A stretch of DNA of 64,000 nt from Stieleria magnilauensis (GTDB lineage Bacteria > Planctomycetota > Planctomycetia > Pirellulales > Pirellulaceae): the NCBI GenBank assembly GCA_007753675.1, contig CP036432.1, positions 1,958,394 to 2,022,393 of the forward strand. Direction: 5' to 3'. A model generated the notes under the pieces. The model ran no database searches and was not told where the DNA came from. It saw nothing but the letters and a program-made list of their open reading frames with translations. The translations under genes and the position numbers were made by a program. Each line of letters opens with the position of its first letter. The first letter of the stretch is position 1. Positions 1 to 10,127 of this stretch are shown here, one piece after another.

Positions 1-3000
1 TCACCGTGCTGCCCGACAGCGTTGCCGATTGTCCATCGATGGAACCGCTGACAAACGTCAATCCGGTCGGCACGTCATCGGTCAGAACCACGTTGGTGGC
101 CGTGCTCGGTCCGGAATTGGTCACATCGATCGTGTACGTCACATTGCTGCCCGGATCCGGAGTCGTATCTCCGGCGGACTTGGTCAGCGTCACATCAAAC
201 TGGGGTGTCACGTCGGTCGTCGCCGTGTCACTGTTGTTGGTCGTGTCGGTTTCCGTACCGGCCACGGTGATGCTGCCGGTGTTGACGATCGATCCCGTGG
301 CATCTTCGTTGACCGAAACGGTGACGGTGAACGTTCGGGTCTCGCCGACGGGAATCGGGTCGTGGACCACGGTCACGGTTTGTTGGGCGGTGTCGAACCC
401 GGACGACGTGGCGTCGGGCGCGTCAATGGTCAACCCGGTCACGCCGGCCGGCAGCGTGTCGGTGAAGGTGACTTCGCCGGAATCGCTGACGCTGTCGGTA
501 TCGTGAGAGATCGTGAACGTGTAGGTCAACGTGTCCTGTCCGGGGACCGCGGTCGCCGCATCGACGTCTTTGGTGATTACCAAATCGGTGTCCACGGTGA
601 TCGCGACGTCAACGTCGTCGCTGTCGTTGGTCGCGTCGGTATCGACATCGCTGGTCGTGATGTCGGCCTGGTTGTTCAAGGTGCCCGTGGCGGAGCTGGC
701 GATGTCAACGACGAAGGTAAACGTTTCGGTTTGCCCGCTGGTCAACGTGCCGACATCGAACGTCAGGATCTGGCCGTTCTCGGTGACGGTGACGCCCGAT
801 GTTCCGGCGTCGAAGCTATTGAACGTTAAACGCGAATCCAACGTATCGACGACCTCGACGCCTCGGGCGACGCCCGGACCGCTGTTGGTGACTTCGACGG
901 TGTAGGTCAATGACTCACCGGCGACGGCGGTGCCGGTCGTCGTTTTGGTGACGGCAACATCCACGTTTCGAACCACCGGCGTGGATTCGGTCGCCGAGTT
1001 GTTGGACGGATCGGAATCGGTGTCAGGCGATCCGGCGACGGTGGCGGTGTTGTCGAGCGTGTCGCCGGCGTCGGCCGCGACGAGCACGACGACGTCAATC
1101 ACTGCGGTCGCCGAAGCGGCCAGATCATCGATGCTGATCGACAGGCTGCCGCTGCCGGCCGGATTTTCGGTCACCGTTCCGCTGCCGGTGGTGAACGTGG
1201 CACTGACGAACGACAGGTCGGCCGGCAGATTGTCTGTTGCCGTGATTCCCGTCGCGGTGTCCGGACCATTGTTGGTCACCGTGATGGTGTACGTGAATTC
1301 TTCACCGGCGACGACCGAACCGGTCGTGTTGTCGGACTTGGTGATGGCCAAGTCGGTCGTGACCAAGGACGCCACGGCGTCATCGGAGTTGTTCGTGTCG
1401 TCGGTCTCGACCTGGTCGCCACTGATCGTCGCGGTGTTGGTCAAATCGGCGGTTTGTCCGTTGTCGATATCGACGGCAATCCGAATCGTGTCGCTCGCTC
1501 CGGCGGCCAGCGTGCCGATCGCGACGCTCAGGTCTTGTCCGTTGATCGTCGGGGTGTAGCTGCCAAAGTTCGAATTGGCCTGATTGATCGTCATCCCGTT
1601 GGGAATCAAATCCGCGATCACCACGGTGGTGGCATCCAGCGGGCCGTTGTTTTGGAAGGCGATGTCGAAGAACGCTTCGCCACCGCTTTGCAACGTCGAG
1701 GCGGCCGAGTCGAGCGTCTTGGTGATCGCCAGATCGATCGTCGGAACGACACCGAAGTCCACCGACAAGTTGGTGCTGGAATCGGTATCGCCGTCATCGG
1801 TGGGTTCGGACCCGGCGACCAGAGTGATTTCGCCGGTGACGATTCCGACGCCCGCGACCAGGGTTCCGTTGTCGTCGTCACTGACGTCGTCATCCGGATC
1901 CGCTGCCGGGTCGTTTCCGGTACTGGAGATGTGGCCGAACAAGGATTGCCCGGTTCCCAATTCGGACTCGGGAATGACCACCAGGTAATTGCCGGCGGAG
2001 AGTTGGGCGAAGGAATAGTCGCCGTTGCCGTCAGTCGTTGTGGTTGCAACGGCGGCTTGCGTGCTCGGATCGATCGCACCACCGCCGCCGGGTTCGGCGT
2101 ACAGTTCGACGGTGACTCCGGAGACCCCCGTTTCGCCGGCGTTCAGCACGCCGTCATTGGTGTTTGCTCCACCGCCGAAATCGGAGAAGACGGTACCGCC
2201 GAGGGTCAACAACTGCGTGTTCTGCAGATTGCTCGTGACCGGGGCTGGGCCTCGCGATTCGACGACGGAAAAGAAGATGTCGTTGTCGGCGTTGGTGACG
2301 GTGGCTTGGGCGCGAATCGCGATAATGCTGTTGAAGTCGGCCGGCGCGGTAAATCCAGGCTCGCTCGCGATGATTCCCCAACCGGCATCATCGAACTGGA
2401 CAAAGATCGATTGCAGCGTCGCGTTTTGCTGAATCGGAATCGTGATCTCGGATCCTTCGGTCGCCGATGTGATCACGGTCACGATCATCGATTCTGCTTG
2501 GTTGGCCCCACGGCCGACGATTTCAATCCCGGTATTGGTCGGGACGGCTCCACCGGCGGTTCCGCCTGCTAACGACGAGATCGGTGAAAATCCAGGCGGC
2601 ACGGTCAATCCGAAGGCTCCATCGTTGCCGTCATATTCGACCGTCACTTCGCTCGTCGCACCGCCGCCGGTGCTCAGACTCATCAGCTCGTTGGCCGTGT
2701 CGACTTGGAACGTCGTGTTGCCGGCCGCACCGGTATGCGTCAACCGGGCGTCTCGGAATCCACCCAAGGCATTGGTCGCCGAGACGGTTTGATCGACCGT
2801 CTGGGCAGCGATGGCGGTTGCGATTTGTGCGCCGCTGGTGAAATCATCGATCGTCACGATGGTTTCGCCATCGGCGTCATCGGCGGTGATTTCGACCAGT
2901 TGAGCCGACGGCTCGTCGATGTCACCGGGTGCCGCACCCTGGACCACGAAGTAGGTATCTACCGAAAGATCGTCAAAGCGGTACTGCCCCGGCACAGGGT

Positions 3001-3304
3001 CCGCACTCGTGTCGGTCGTCACAGTGTCGACCAACACGTCTGTTCCGGCATCGAAGGTGTTGTTGGCGTTGGTGTCGCGGTAAAGCTCCACCGTCACGCC
3101 TTCCAAACGTGGATCATCGCCGGTCAGACCGTCACCGGTCAGGTCCGTAAACGCGACACCGGAGATCGCACCAATATCAGCGGCCAGCAATTGGCGTTTG
3201 ACCAACGACTCGTGCCGCAACACGCGACGGTTGTTGCTTCTTGTTTCGGTATCTGAACGATGCTTGCGACGCACCAGTCGCTGAATCATTCGCTGCCAGA
3301 CCAT
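1..3304 (-). CDS. Large DUF11/SdrD-like repeat surface protein, C-terminus cut by window edge
   Basis: The frame is open on the minus strand from an ATG at 3304 to the left edge, about 1100 codons, so the C-terminus is missing. The N-terminus is basic (RRKHRS, NNRRVL) and has ESLVKRQLLAAD near residue 30, like the conserved N-terminal motif of large planctomycete secreted proteins. Two SdrD-B-like collagen-binding-B folds follow (about residues 35-110, and 370-470 with GVTVELYAEPGG). From about residue 515 there are at least five DUF11 repeats of 120-135 residues, each opening with a variant of DLAITK and containing YTITVTNNGP-type strands. The protein is very acidic and Thr/Asp/Gly rich. Such proteins are usually cell-surface or adhesion proteins; the role here is inference. 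The long plus-strand frames opposite it are shadows of its biased codons. Confidence 0.85.
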   Translation of the reverse strand, partial: MVWQRMIQRLVRRKHRSDTETRSNNRRVLRHESLVKRQLLAADIGAISGVAFTDLTGDGLTGDDPRLEGVTVELYRDTNANNTFDAGTDVLVDTVTTDTSADPVPGQYRFDDLSVDTYFVVQGAAPGDIDEPSAQLVEITADDADGETIVTIDDFTSGAQIATAIAAQTVDQTVSATNALGGFRDARLTHTGAAGNTTFQVDTANELMSLSTGGGATSEVTVEYDGNDGAFGLTVPPGFSPISSLAGGTAGGAVPTNTGIEIVGRGANQAESMIVTVITSATEGSEITIPIQQNATLQSIFVQFDDAGWGIIASEPGFTAPADFNSIIAIRAQATVTNADNDIFFSVVESRGPAPVTSNLQNTQLLTLGGTVFSDFGGGANTNDGVLNAGETGVSGVTVELYAEPGGGGAIDPSTQAAVATTTTDGNGDYSFAQLSAGNYLVVIPESELGTGQSLFGHISSTGNDPAADPDDDVSDDDNGTLVAGVGIVTGEITLVAGSEPTDDGDTDSSTNLSVDFGVVPTIDLAITKTLDSAASTLQSGGEAFFDIAFQNNGPLDATTVVIADLIPNGMTINQANSNFGSYTPTINGQDLSVAIGTLAAGASDTIRIAVDIDNGQTADLTNTATISGDQVETDDTNNSDDAVASLVTTDLAITKSDNTTGSVVAGEEFTYTITVTNNGPDTATGITATDNLPADLSFVSATFTTGSGTVTENPAGSGSLSISIDDLAASATAVIDVVVLVAADAGDTLDNTATVAGSPDTDSDPSNNSATESTPVVRNVDVAVTKTTTGTAVAGESLTYTVEVTNSGPGVARGVEVVDTLDSRLTFNSFDAGTSGVTVTENGQILTFDVGTLTSGQTETFTFVVDIASSATGTLNNQADITTSDVDTDATNDSDDVDVAITVDTDLVITKDVDAATAVPGQDTLTYTFTISHDTDSVSDSGEVTFTDTLPAGVTGLTIDAPDATSSGFDTAQQTVTVVHDPIPVGETRTFTVTVSVNEDATGSIVNTGSITVAGTETDTTNNSDTATTDVTPQFDVTLTKSAGDTTPDPGSNVTYTIDVTNSGPSTATNVVLTDDVPTGLTFVSGSIDGQSATLSGSTV

Positions 3305-3476
3305 GGGGACGTTCCTGTAATCGGGTGATCCGAACGCCGATCCTCACGATGCGTTGATCGTGAATGATTCACTGCCTGAATGCGATCGGCGTTCAATTGT
3401 TCGGGGGGAGACCAGTCTCAATCGCTGCTATCGGCCCGAGGCGGAGAAGAATTCACCCAGCTGCAGGTTTTAACGA

Positions 3477-5279
3477 TTACCACCGGTACTCCAGGCCGTA
3501 GGTCAAGCCGTGAGCCCAGTAGTCGGTCGTGTCGAAGGCGAACAGGGGACGGGGATCGCTGGCACCGGTGATCGCCGGCGGCAACTGATTGGTGTCAATC
3601 ATCGTCGGGATGTGTTGCCCCGGACGGACAACGTTGGACCAGTAGATTCCGGTGTATCCGAAGGTCGCCTTCAAGTGATCGGTCAACTGGTATCCCAGTG
3701 TCAGATTCAACTCTGGCAGCACGGAGAACTCATCTTGTTGGTGCGTCCCGCTATTGGACGCCAATGCCAACAGACCGGCGTCGTAAGTGTCCGTGGTCTG
3801 ATTGCTCGTGTCGTTGCGATCGACGATCACCGTCTGGCCTGCGATGCGAACGGTTTGACGCGTGTTGCCGACCGCCAGGCGGACGAGGCTTTCACATGTC
3901 CAGTAGCCGCGTGTGATGCGGTAGTTCCAAGCAAAGTCGATACCGTTGAATTGGTTCTCGGTATCAAACTGATCCATGATATCGAAGTCACCAATGTTGA
4001 AGGTTCCGTTGTTGGTCAGGTCTTCGCTGATGGCCACCCCTTCATCGAGTTGCATGAATCGATATCCCACTCGAAATTCCGATCGCGAGCAGTAGTGGCC
4101 GGCACATCCGCAGAACAACCATTGGCGGCAACCCTCGTCGCAGCACATCATGCGTCGCAGATAAACGCTGCCACCGGCAAGTTCGCTGTAAGCGGTCACG
4201 CCGACCGTTCCGGTCAATTGAATGTCGGCACCGTTGTTCAACGCGACCAGCTCGGCGTCCTCTCGGCCCGTCAGTGTGTTGAAGAACGGTCGAGCCAAGA
4301 TCGGGTCGCCCGTGCTGGTGGCCGAGAACGTTTCCGATTCGCGATCGAGTTCCAAGTAGTCTGCACCGACACCCCAGGTGTGGCATCGATCCAACCAGAA
4401 CCCGAACTTCAGTCTCCAACCGGTCCGTGAATCGTCAAACAGAGCGCGGCCGGGGCCACCAAACACCGTCGTCGTGGTGTCTCGCGTCAACACTCCGGCG
4501 TCGGCTTGAGCGGTCCCCGAGGGTGATTGCGTGACCAGAGCGGGCAGCTCCATCCCGTCGGACCAGATCCCGAGGCCTTCGAATGAAACCCAGCCGTCTT
4601 GAGGAAGACTGAGCGTGATGGCCGGTCGCCAAGCACGCCCGCTGGGAAGCTCGCCGCACATGCTGCATCCGCAATTAGGCCCACAACTGCCCATCGAATC
4701 ACAACCGATGCCATCACAGCCGAGCGAACCGCAACCGCAGCTCGCTCCCATTGCGTCACAGGAGCCGTCGACAATCGCTGATTCGTAGATGATTTCGCCT
4801 TCCATCGGCGGAGGCGTTGGGATTTGGTGTCCGGCTTGCCGGACGCCCGACGGACGCGCCGCGGCGGCATTCGTCGAAGCCGATTTGCCGGCAGACGTTC
4901 GCTTGGTCGGCCGCACCGCCTGGGCGTGGCGACTGTTCTTGGGTTGCACTGCCGGCTGGCTCGTTGGACGCTGGACTTGTTTCGTCACGCCCGCAGAGGT
5001 TCGGGTGGGAGACCAGCTGGCACGGGCCGCCTGCACATGCTCGGACGGATCGACGTCATCGCGATGCTGCCCCGATGAGGTCTGTGCGCTGGCACTCGGT
5101 GCGCCGAGCGGGCTGAGCGAAAATGCTGCCAACAAGGCGACAGCAAGCGGGCGGGATAATTGAAAGTTAGGCACGGTCGTCACCACTTGAGACTCTGGGG
5201 GGGTAAAACCCGGCTGCGGCCGGATCCGCGACGCTCGCGGAAGACTGACGTCATGGCAAAGGGAGGCCAAACGCAGCAT
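3477..5279 (-). CDS. BBP7-type outer-membrane beta-barrel protein
   Basis: About 600 residues. A hydrophobic signal segment (RPLAVALLAAFSLSPLG) ends near an ASA cleavage site about 66 residues after the upstream ATG, so one of the in-frame GTG codons near 5183 is a likely true start. After a low-complexity basic region there is a Gly/Cys-rich patch (residues about 167-205; CGCGSLGCDGIGC). The rest alternates polar and aromatic residues as in a beta barrel and ends in EYRW, an aromatic C-terminus of the kind recognised by the outer-membrane assembly machinery. This matches the planctomycete barrel family known as BBP7. It lies 172 bp upstream of the DUF11 protein on the same strand. Function is unknown; porin or structural role is inferred. 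Confidence 0.75.
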   Translation of the reverse strand: MLRLASLCHDVSLPRASRIRPQPGFTPPESQVVTTVPNFQLSRPLAVALLAAFSLSPLGAPSASAQTSSGQHRDDVDPSEHVQAARASWSPTRTSAGVTKQVQRPTSQPAVQPKNSRHAQAVRPTKRTSAGKSASTNAAAARPSGVRQAGHQIPTPPPMEGEIIYESAIVDGSCDAMGASCGCGSLGCDGIGCDSMGSCGPNCGCSMCGELPSGRAWRPAITLSLPQDGWVSFEGLGIWSDGMELPALVTQSPSGTAQADAGVLTRDTTTTVFGGPGRALFDDSRTGWRLKFGFWLDRCHTWGVGADYLELDRESETFSATSTGDPILARPFFNTLTGREDAELVALNNGADIQLTGTVGVTAYSELAGGSVYLRRMMCCDEGCRQWLFCGCAGHYCSRSEFRVGYRFMQLDEGVAISEDLTNNGTFNIGDFDIMDQFDTENQFNGIDFAWNYRITRGYWTCESLVRLAVGNTRQTVRIAGQTVIVDRNDTSNQTTDTYDAGLLALASNSGTHQQDEFSVLPELNLTLGYQLTDHLKATFGYTGIYWSNVVRPGQHIPTMIDTNQLPPAITGASDPRPLFAFDTTDYWAHGLTYGLEYRW

Positions 5280-5595
5280 GGGTTTTCGGAGTGCCGCCGC
5301 GTTTCACGCAGCGGGCACGACCTGTCAGTTGCGATATCGACGAGCCCCTGAAGTCTCCTAAAGGCAAAATCGGAAAAATCGGAAAATTCCTCAAACACGG
5401 CGTAACCGCTACAGCTTGCCAAACACAGCTACTGGGCCGGGGAGCATCGGTCCCATCGAGGTGTCATAGGACGAAGAGGACCAATGCGACCAATGCGACC
5501 AATGCGACAACCTGAAACTTGAAACCTGAAACCTGAAACAACAGGAACACTTGACCTGACCGCCCTCTGATTGGTACTCGACACACAGCGAACCG
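5280..5595. other. Intergenic region with short tandem repeats
   Basis: Divergent intergenic stretch. It contains about three copies of the hexamer-plus unit CCAATGCGA (5481-5510) followed by several copies of CTGAAAC (5513-5540), the reverse complement of the heptamer array found near 40.2 kb. No convincing small gene is seen. Confidence 0.5.
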
Positions 5596-6942
5596 GTGCA
5601 CCGGACGTTCGCTGTTGTTTCTTCAGCCAATCATCTGACTTTTTCAAAGCTCCTTGTGACAGCGCGACCGGCCGACTCCGTTCCCGTCTTGCGACACGCC
5701 AGGCTTCCCAAAGACGCCTGGGATGCTAGCAATCGCTCCGCGCGTTTCCCCGTCGCGCTGCTTGCGATCTGCTGTCTGATCGGATTGTCCCCAGGCTGCC
5801 GCGGCCGTGCCCACGAAGACCTGTATCGCGCCAAGATGGCCAATGAGATTCGTGTGCTGGAAGATCAGCTGTATGACGCCGATTACCAGAACCGCGTGCT
5901 CCGCGATGAACTGGAACGGTCGCGCAACCAAGACCTCCGCCCGGAAGGGCCGTCGGATCGAGATCCCCGAGAACGCATCCTGAACCAAAGCCCGCCGCAA
6001 GTGCCGGACGATCAGCGCGCGACCCCACCGGATGACTACGAGATCTTGGACCTGAATTCGCCCAACGTGACCGAACCGGCCCGGCCGACCACTCCAGACC
6101 AGACCGAACAACCTGGAACCGAAACACCCACACCGGCGCCAACGCCGGAGCCCGCCGCCGGATCGGGCCTGCCGCTGCCCCCGGCGATCGATAACGTGCC
6201 GGTCCAAGACGCCCCCAAGACGCCTGATTCGCCCCTGCCGCTGGTCGACCCGCCCACGGAAAGCGTTCCCAAAGAAGGCCTGGGCATGCCGACCGAAACG
6301 CCCGCCGCTCCGAAGCCGACGGAATCGGAAGGCCCGTTCCTGGAACTTCCTCCTCCGGCCGAACTCATTCCGCCCGGAGAGGGCGAATTGATGGACGATC
6401 AGATCATTCCCGGCCCGCCGCTGCCTCCGGACGAGGATCCAGAATCGCCGCCGGGTAAGGTGAAGAATCCTGACGACGCCAAAACAATGGGGTTCGAACC
6501 TCCCACAACCGAACCGCTCGCGATCCCGGACCGGCTGGAGTTGCACGACGGCCTGTCCGGCGGGCATCAATTTGACCAAGACGCCGACATCGACGGGCTG
6601 TTCCTGGTCGTGACGGTCGTCGACGACAAAGGCCGTTCACTCTCGCTGGAAAATTTCGACGTCGACGCGGACCTGACCGTTGTGGTGCTGGATCCCGACG
6701 ACGATTCGGAAGACGCTCGGATCGGACGCTGGGACTTCAACCCCGAACAGGTCCGTGACATGGTTCGACAGACCCCCATCGATGGGATCCACATCCCGAT
6801 CGCCTGGCAGGACCGGGTGCCTGCGGGCAACGACGTGATGGTGCATATCCGAATGGCGGCTGCCGAAGAAGAAATGCGGTGCCAGGGACGCGTTCGGCTG
6901 GAACAATCCGTCGCCTCGGCAAATTGGTTGCCCCGAGGGTGA
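5596..6942 (+). CDS. Proline-rich lipoprotein with N-terminal coiled coil
   Basis: About 448 residues from a GTG at 5596; an in-frame GTG at 5656 is an alternative. A hydrophobic stretch (VALLAICCLIGLSPGC) ends in a lipobox-like Cys near residue 68, so the mature protein is probably a lipoprotein. Directly after it comes a charged helical segment (EIRVLEDQLYDADYQNRVL) typical of a short coiled coil. Residues about 150-300 are Pro/Glu/Thr rich, likely a flexible spacer. The last 150 residues form a folded domain (VVTVVDDKGRSLSLENFDV) of unknown type. I do not recognise a family beyond planctomycete lipoproteins of this layout. An anchored spacer holding a C-terminal beta domain in the periplasm is an inference. 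Confidence 0.65.
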   Translation: MHRTFAVVSSANHLTFSKLLVTARPADSVPVLRHARLPKDAWDASNRSARFPVALLAICCLIGLSPGCRGRAHEDLYRAKMANEIRVLEDQLYDADYQNRVLRDELERSRNQDLRPEGPSDRDPRERILNQSPPQVPDDQRATPPDDYEILDLNSPNVTEPARPTTPDQTEQPGTETPTPAPTPEPAAGSGLPLPPAIDNVPVQDAPKTPDSPLPLVDPPTESVPKEGLGMPTETPAAPKPTESEGPFLELPPPAELIPPGEGELMDDQIIPGPPLPPDEDPESPPGKVKNPDDAKTMGFEPPTTEPLAIPDRLELHDGLSGGHQFDQDADIDGLFLVVTVVDDKGRSLSLENFDVDADLTVVVLDPDDDSEDARIGRWDFNPEQVRDMVRQTPIDGIHIPIAWQDRVPAGNDVMVHIRMAAAEEEMRCQGRVRLEQSVASANWLPRG

Positions 6943-6987
6943 CGAGCTGTCGTAGTGGAAAACGCGCGTTGTCGCTATGCTAGCGGC

Positions 6988-8241
6988 ATGAATGCAAATC
7001 AAATGGAAACCCTCGAACCTGCACAAGCCAGTTTCGACGACCTGGACCTGTCCCCGGTGATGCGCCGAGCGCTCGCAAAAGCCGGCTTCGAAAAACCTTC
7101 CCCGATTCAATCGGAACTGATCCCCTTGGCGCTCCAGGGGCTCGATGTGATCGGCCAAGCCCGCACCGGGACTGGTAAGACCGCCGCGTTTTCGATCCCG
7201 ATCCTTGAACAGCTCGATTCACTCGAAGACTGCCGCGACCCGCAAGCGATCATCGTCGTCCCGACGCGTGAGTTGGCCGACCAGGTCGGCCGCGAGGCGC
7301 AGCGATTGGCAGCCGGCGTGCACACCGAAATCGCGGTGTTGGCCGGTGGCAAGAACATCCGCACCCAACTGCGACAACTGGAAAACGGCGTGCAAATCGT
7401 CGTCGGCACCCCCGGACGACTGCACGACCACCTGCAACGACGGTCCCTCCGCACCAAAGACGTCTGGTGCGTCGTGTTGGACGAAGCCGACCGGATGCTG
7501 GACATCGGATTTCGGCCCCAGATCGAGCGCATCTTGCGAAAGTGCCCGCGAGACCGACAAACGCTGCTACTTTCGGCAACGCTGCCCCCCACGGTCCAAC
7601 GACTGGCCGAATCCTACATGGTCGACCCGATCGTGATCGATTGCTGCAAAAACGAAATGTCGGTCGAAACGATCGAGCAGCATTACTTCACGGTTCCGCA
7701 AGAACGCAAGCAAGACCTGCTGGTCGAGCTGCTGAAACGGGAGAAACCCGAGCAAGCGATCATCTTCTGTCGCACCAAACGCGGCACCGATCGCCTGTAT
7801 CGTGCGATCAGCAAAGAACATCCCTCCTGTGCCGCCATGCACGGCGACATGGCTCAGCGTGAGCGCGATCGCGTTCTGCAACGCTTGCGTGATCGTGACC
7901 TGGAGATCCTGGTCGCCACCGATGTCGTCGGACGCGGCATCGACATCAGCACGATCTCACACATCATCAACTACGACGTCCCCGAAGACAGCGACGACTA
8001 CGTTCACCGTGTCGGACGGACGGGGCGGATGGGCCGCGACGGCGTGGCGTTCACGTTCATCGTTCCCGGCCAGGGTGATTTCCTGACCAGCATCGAACAG
8101 CGGATCAACAAACTGCTGATCCGCGACTCGATCCCCGGATTCGAAGCCCCCGAGAAACTGGCCGAACCGGAGAAGAAAGAGGTCGACCCGATGCGAAAAC
8201 GGCTCAACCCGATGCACCGCAAAGTCAAACGCCGCCGCTAG
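6988..8241 (+). CDS. DEAD-box ATP-dependent RNA helicase
   Basis: About 417 residues with the complete DEAD-box set: Q motif (FDDLDLSP...KPSPIQ), Walker A ARTGTGKT, PTREL, TPGR, VLDEADRMLD, SAT, and in the second RecA domain the helix-unwinding motifs ending HRVGRTGR. The C-terminus is a short basic tail (RKRLNPMHRKVKRRR) that probably helps RNA binding. It belongs to the RhlE/CsdA-like bacterial helicases that remodel rRNA or mRNA; which one cannot be decided. I prefer the ATG at 6988 to the upstream start at 6955 because the Q motif then sits about 15 residues in. Confidence 0.93.
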   Translation: MNANQMETLEPAQASFDDLDLSPVMRRALAKAGFEKPSPIQSELIPLALQGLDVIGQARTGTGKTAAFSIPILEQLDSLEDCRDPQAIIVVPTRELADQVGREAQRLAAGVHTEIAVLAGGKNIRTQLRQLENGVQIVVGTPGRLHDHLQRRSLRTKDVWCVVLDEADRMLDIGFRPQIERILRKCPRDRQTLLLSATLPPTVQRLAESYMVDPIVIDCCKNEMSVETIEQHYFTVPQERKQDLLVELLKREKPEQAIIFCRTKRGTDRLYRAISKEHPSCAAMHGDMAQRERDRVLQRLRDRDLEILVATDVVGRGIDISTISHIINYDVPEDSDDYVHRVGRTGRMGRDGVAFTFIVPGQGDFLTSIEQRINKLLIRDSIPGFEAPEKLAEPEKKEVDPMRKRLNPMHRKVKRRR

Positions 8242-8333
8242 GGACACCGAAACTCCTTGCGGTTCTCCGTTGCAATCCCAACCGAAACGAACCGCAGACG
8301 AGTTCCGCGACGCGAATGCGTCAACCAGGACGA

Positions 8334-9098
8334 TCACTCGGCAAACAGACTGGCGACGAGCAATTGATCAGCGCCGGCATCGAGCAAACACTGCGCATCG
8401 CCGGCGCTCCGAATCCCTCCGCCGGTCACGTAACGCGGTTGTGGCAATTGACGTCGAATCCGCTTGCACAACTCAAGCGTACGCTCGATCGACGTGCCCC
8501 CGACAGACGCCAGATCCAGTCCGATCACCGTGGCGATCGCGGCCCGGCGACAGGCCTCGAACCAAGCGTCTTCCGAAGTCGATGCGGACAACCAGCGCCC
8601 GTCTTGGTAGTCAAAGCTGACAGCCACTTGATCATGCGGAACGCGCGACAACACGTCTCCCAACAACGAGACATCGCCGGCGCATTCGGTTGCCAGGATC
8701 ACCACGACGTTCGCGTTGCTGCGAACCAAAGATTCCATCCAGTCCCAACGCTCTGGAGCGACCGTCGCACGCAGCCCCAGGTCCAGGAACAGAGTTCCAC
8801 GGCGATCGGAATCATTGGCCGCCGGCTCACGATGGACGATCGCTTCGATGAGCGACTGTTGCCAACGGTCATGCCGGATGCCATCCAGATCGGCAATGTA
8901 GAGAGAACCGATCCCGACGCTTTGGTAGCCGTCGATCAATCGACACGCATCTCCGTCGACTCGAAGGGACGACGGACCGGCGGTTCGAAAAATCGACACC
9001 GGCAGATACTGATCGCGCTGCCCACCGACACCGTGAACCGCGAGCCCGTCTTGCAGATCGACGACGCCGACGAAACGCGAAACAAGTGCGCTATCCAA
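8334..9098 (-). CDS. HisA/HisF-related TIM-barrel protein
   Basis: About 254 residues. The N-terminus VGVVDLQDG resembles the HisA signature with the first catalytic Asp; IADLDGI, DLGL, GLDLASVGGTS (second Asp region) and the phosphate-binding YVTGGGIRS follow in HisA order. True HisA isomerises ProFAR in histidine synthesis. This copy is divergent and stands alone, so it may be one of the HisA-like proteins linked to methanopterin-type C1 cofactor synthesis that planctomycetes and methylotrophs share; that is inference. A TTG at 9098 is chosen because the frame upstream of it runs into a short repeat cluster. Confidence 0.7.
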   Translation of the reverse strand: MDSALVSRFVGVVDLQDGLAVHGVGGQRDQYLPVSIFRTAGPSSLRVDGDACRLIDGYQSVGIGSLYIADLDGIRHDRWQQSLIEAIVHREPAANDSDRRGTLFLDLGLRATVAPERWDWMESLVRSNANVVVILATECAGDVSLLGDVLSRVPHDQVAVSFDYQDGRWLSASTSEDAWFEACRRAAIATVIGLDLASVGGTSIERTLELCKRIRRQLPQPRYVTGGGIRSAGDAQCLLDAGADQLLVASLFAE

Positions 9099-9110
9099 TT
9101 CAACCCCAAA

Positions 9111-9226
9111 GTGGCGTACGCTTCCAGCTTGCGAAACCGAAGCGTCCGGCTTGCGAAACCCAAGCACCCCGCTTGCGAGCTGTAAGCTTTCAGCTTGCGA
9201 AGACCGGCAAGCAAGATGCTTACCCC
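9111..9226. repeat. Cluster of degenerate GCTTCCAGCTTGC repeats
   Basis: At least four imperfect copies of a unit like GCTTCCAGCTTGCGAA occur in 116 bp, including an inverted partner at 9206-9222. The same core is found at 47510-47564 and 58604-58626, always between genes. Confidence 0.7.
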
Positions 9227-9239
9227 ACGCCTCCGGACA

Positions 9240-9791
9240 TCACGCGTCGGGCAGCGAGAACAACGATTCGACTTTCACGATCGCATAATCGTCGGGAAAC
9301 GTGTGAATCGCCTGAACCAACATCGAGCGTTGGCGTGTCTCGATATTGACGTAGCTAAGTGCCCCGAGCGACATCCTGCCGCTGGCATCGAAGGTGTGTA
9401 GCAGGCCTTCGGTGGGCTGCTTGGAAAGTTGCTGCTGCACCATGAAGAACATGTCCGGCGCGACAGGCTCGAGCTGGAAATGGGTTCGATAGCCGATGCC
9501 GAAATGAAAATCGGCCTTGTCGGTGCGACTGCCCTTGAGCGAATGGCTGATCAGACAGCGTTTGGTGGGCAAGGGTTGATGGGCACTGGTGGCGACTTCA
9601 CACACGGTCACCGGCGTTTTGCCGGTCGTGTTCCAGGTGATCACGTGCCCACAATTGGTGATATTGACTTGCGCGTGATACGCACTTCGCTCAATTCGCC
9701 GCGTGCGATGCACCCGGTAGAGTTCGGGGTGGAGCGAACGGCTGAAAACGTGAAACGCGAGTTCGGCGACTTTGGGGCGAACCGAGAGCAC
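9240..9791 (-). CDS. DUF2617 family protein
   Basis: About 183 residues. The sequence around RPKVAELAFHVFSRSLHPELY and the later GHVITW and GYRTHFQLEPV segments fit my memory of the DUF2617 family, which is found in planctomycetes and a few other phyla and has no known function. No signal peptide or membrane segment is seen, so it is probably cytoplasmic. A GTG at 9791 is chosen; the frame stays open to 9929 but that extension is low-complexity and poorly coding. It is upstream of the HisA-like gene on the same strand, separated by the repeat cluster. Confidence 0.65.
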   Translation of the reverse strand: MLSVRPKVAELAFHVFSRSLHPELYRVHRTRRIERSAYHAQVNITNCGHVITWNTTGKTPVTVCEVATSAHQPLPTKRCLISHSLKGSRTDKADFHFGIGYRTHFQLEPVAPDMFFMVQQQLSKQPTEGLLHTFDASGRMSLGALSYVNIETRQRSMLVQAIHTFPDDYAIVKVESLFSLPDA

Positions 9792-10127
9792 TGGCGGAAT
9801 TCCGGGATCGACGAATGATAAGGGGGCAGAAACCGACAGCAAATCCGGGGCAACGCCCCCACCTTGCGATGGTCCGATTCTGCCGACAATGGACAACAGA
9901 TTACGATAACGCGCGACCCGAGGTCGCAAACCGCCGAGCGTTTCGTCTCTTTTCCGATTCGAAGTGACGCGTCAGGCTCTCGGCAAATCGCCTGATGCAC
10001 GTCATTATAGATGCTCTCGCGAACAAGACAGAAGAGCGTTTATCGCTCCAAAATGAAAGATTTGCATTTTGTCCAATCGCGTTCAGATTCCCATTGACAG
10101 ACAGCCCCGTTGTTACCTGGTTCCCGC

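Noticed and set aside
6..2572. Several long plus-strand open frames across the first 2.5 kb
   Set aside because: They are antisense to the DUF11 protein, mutually overlapping and of odd composition; the minus frame has clear domains.
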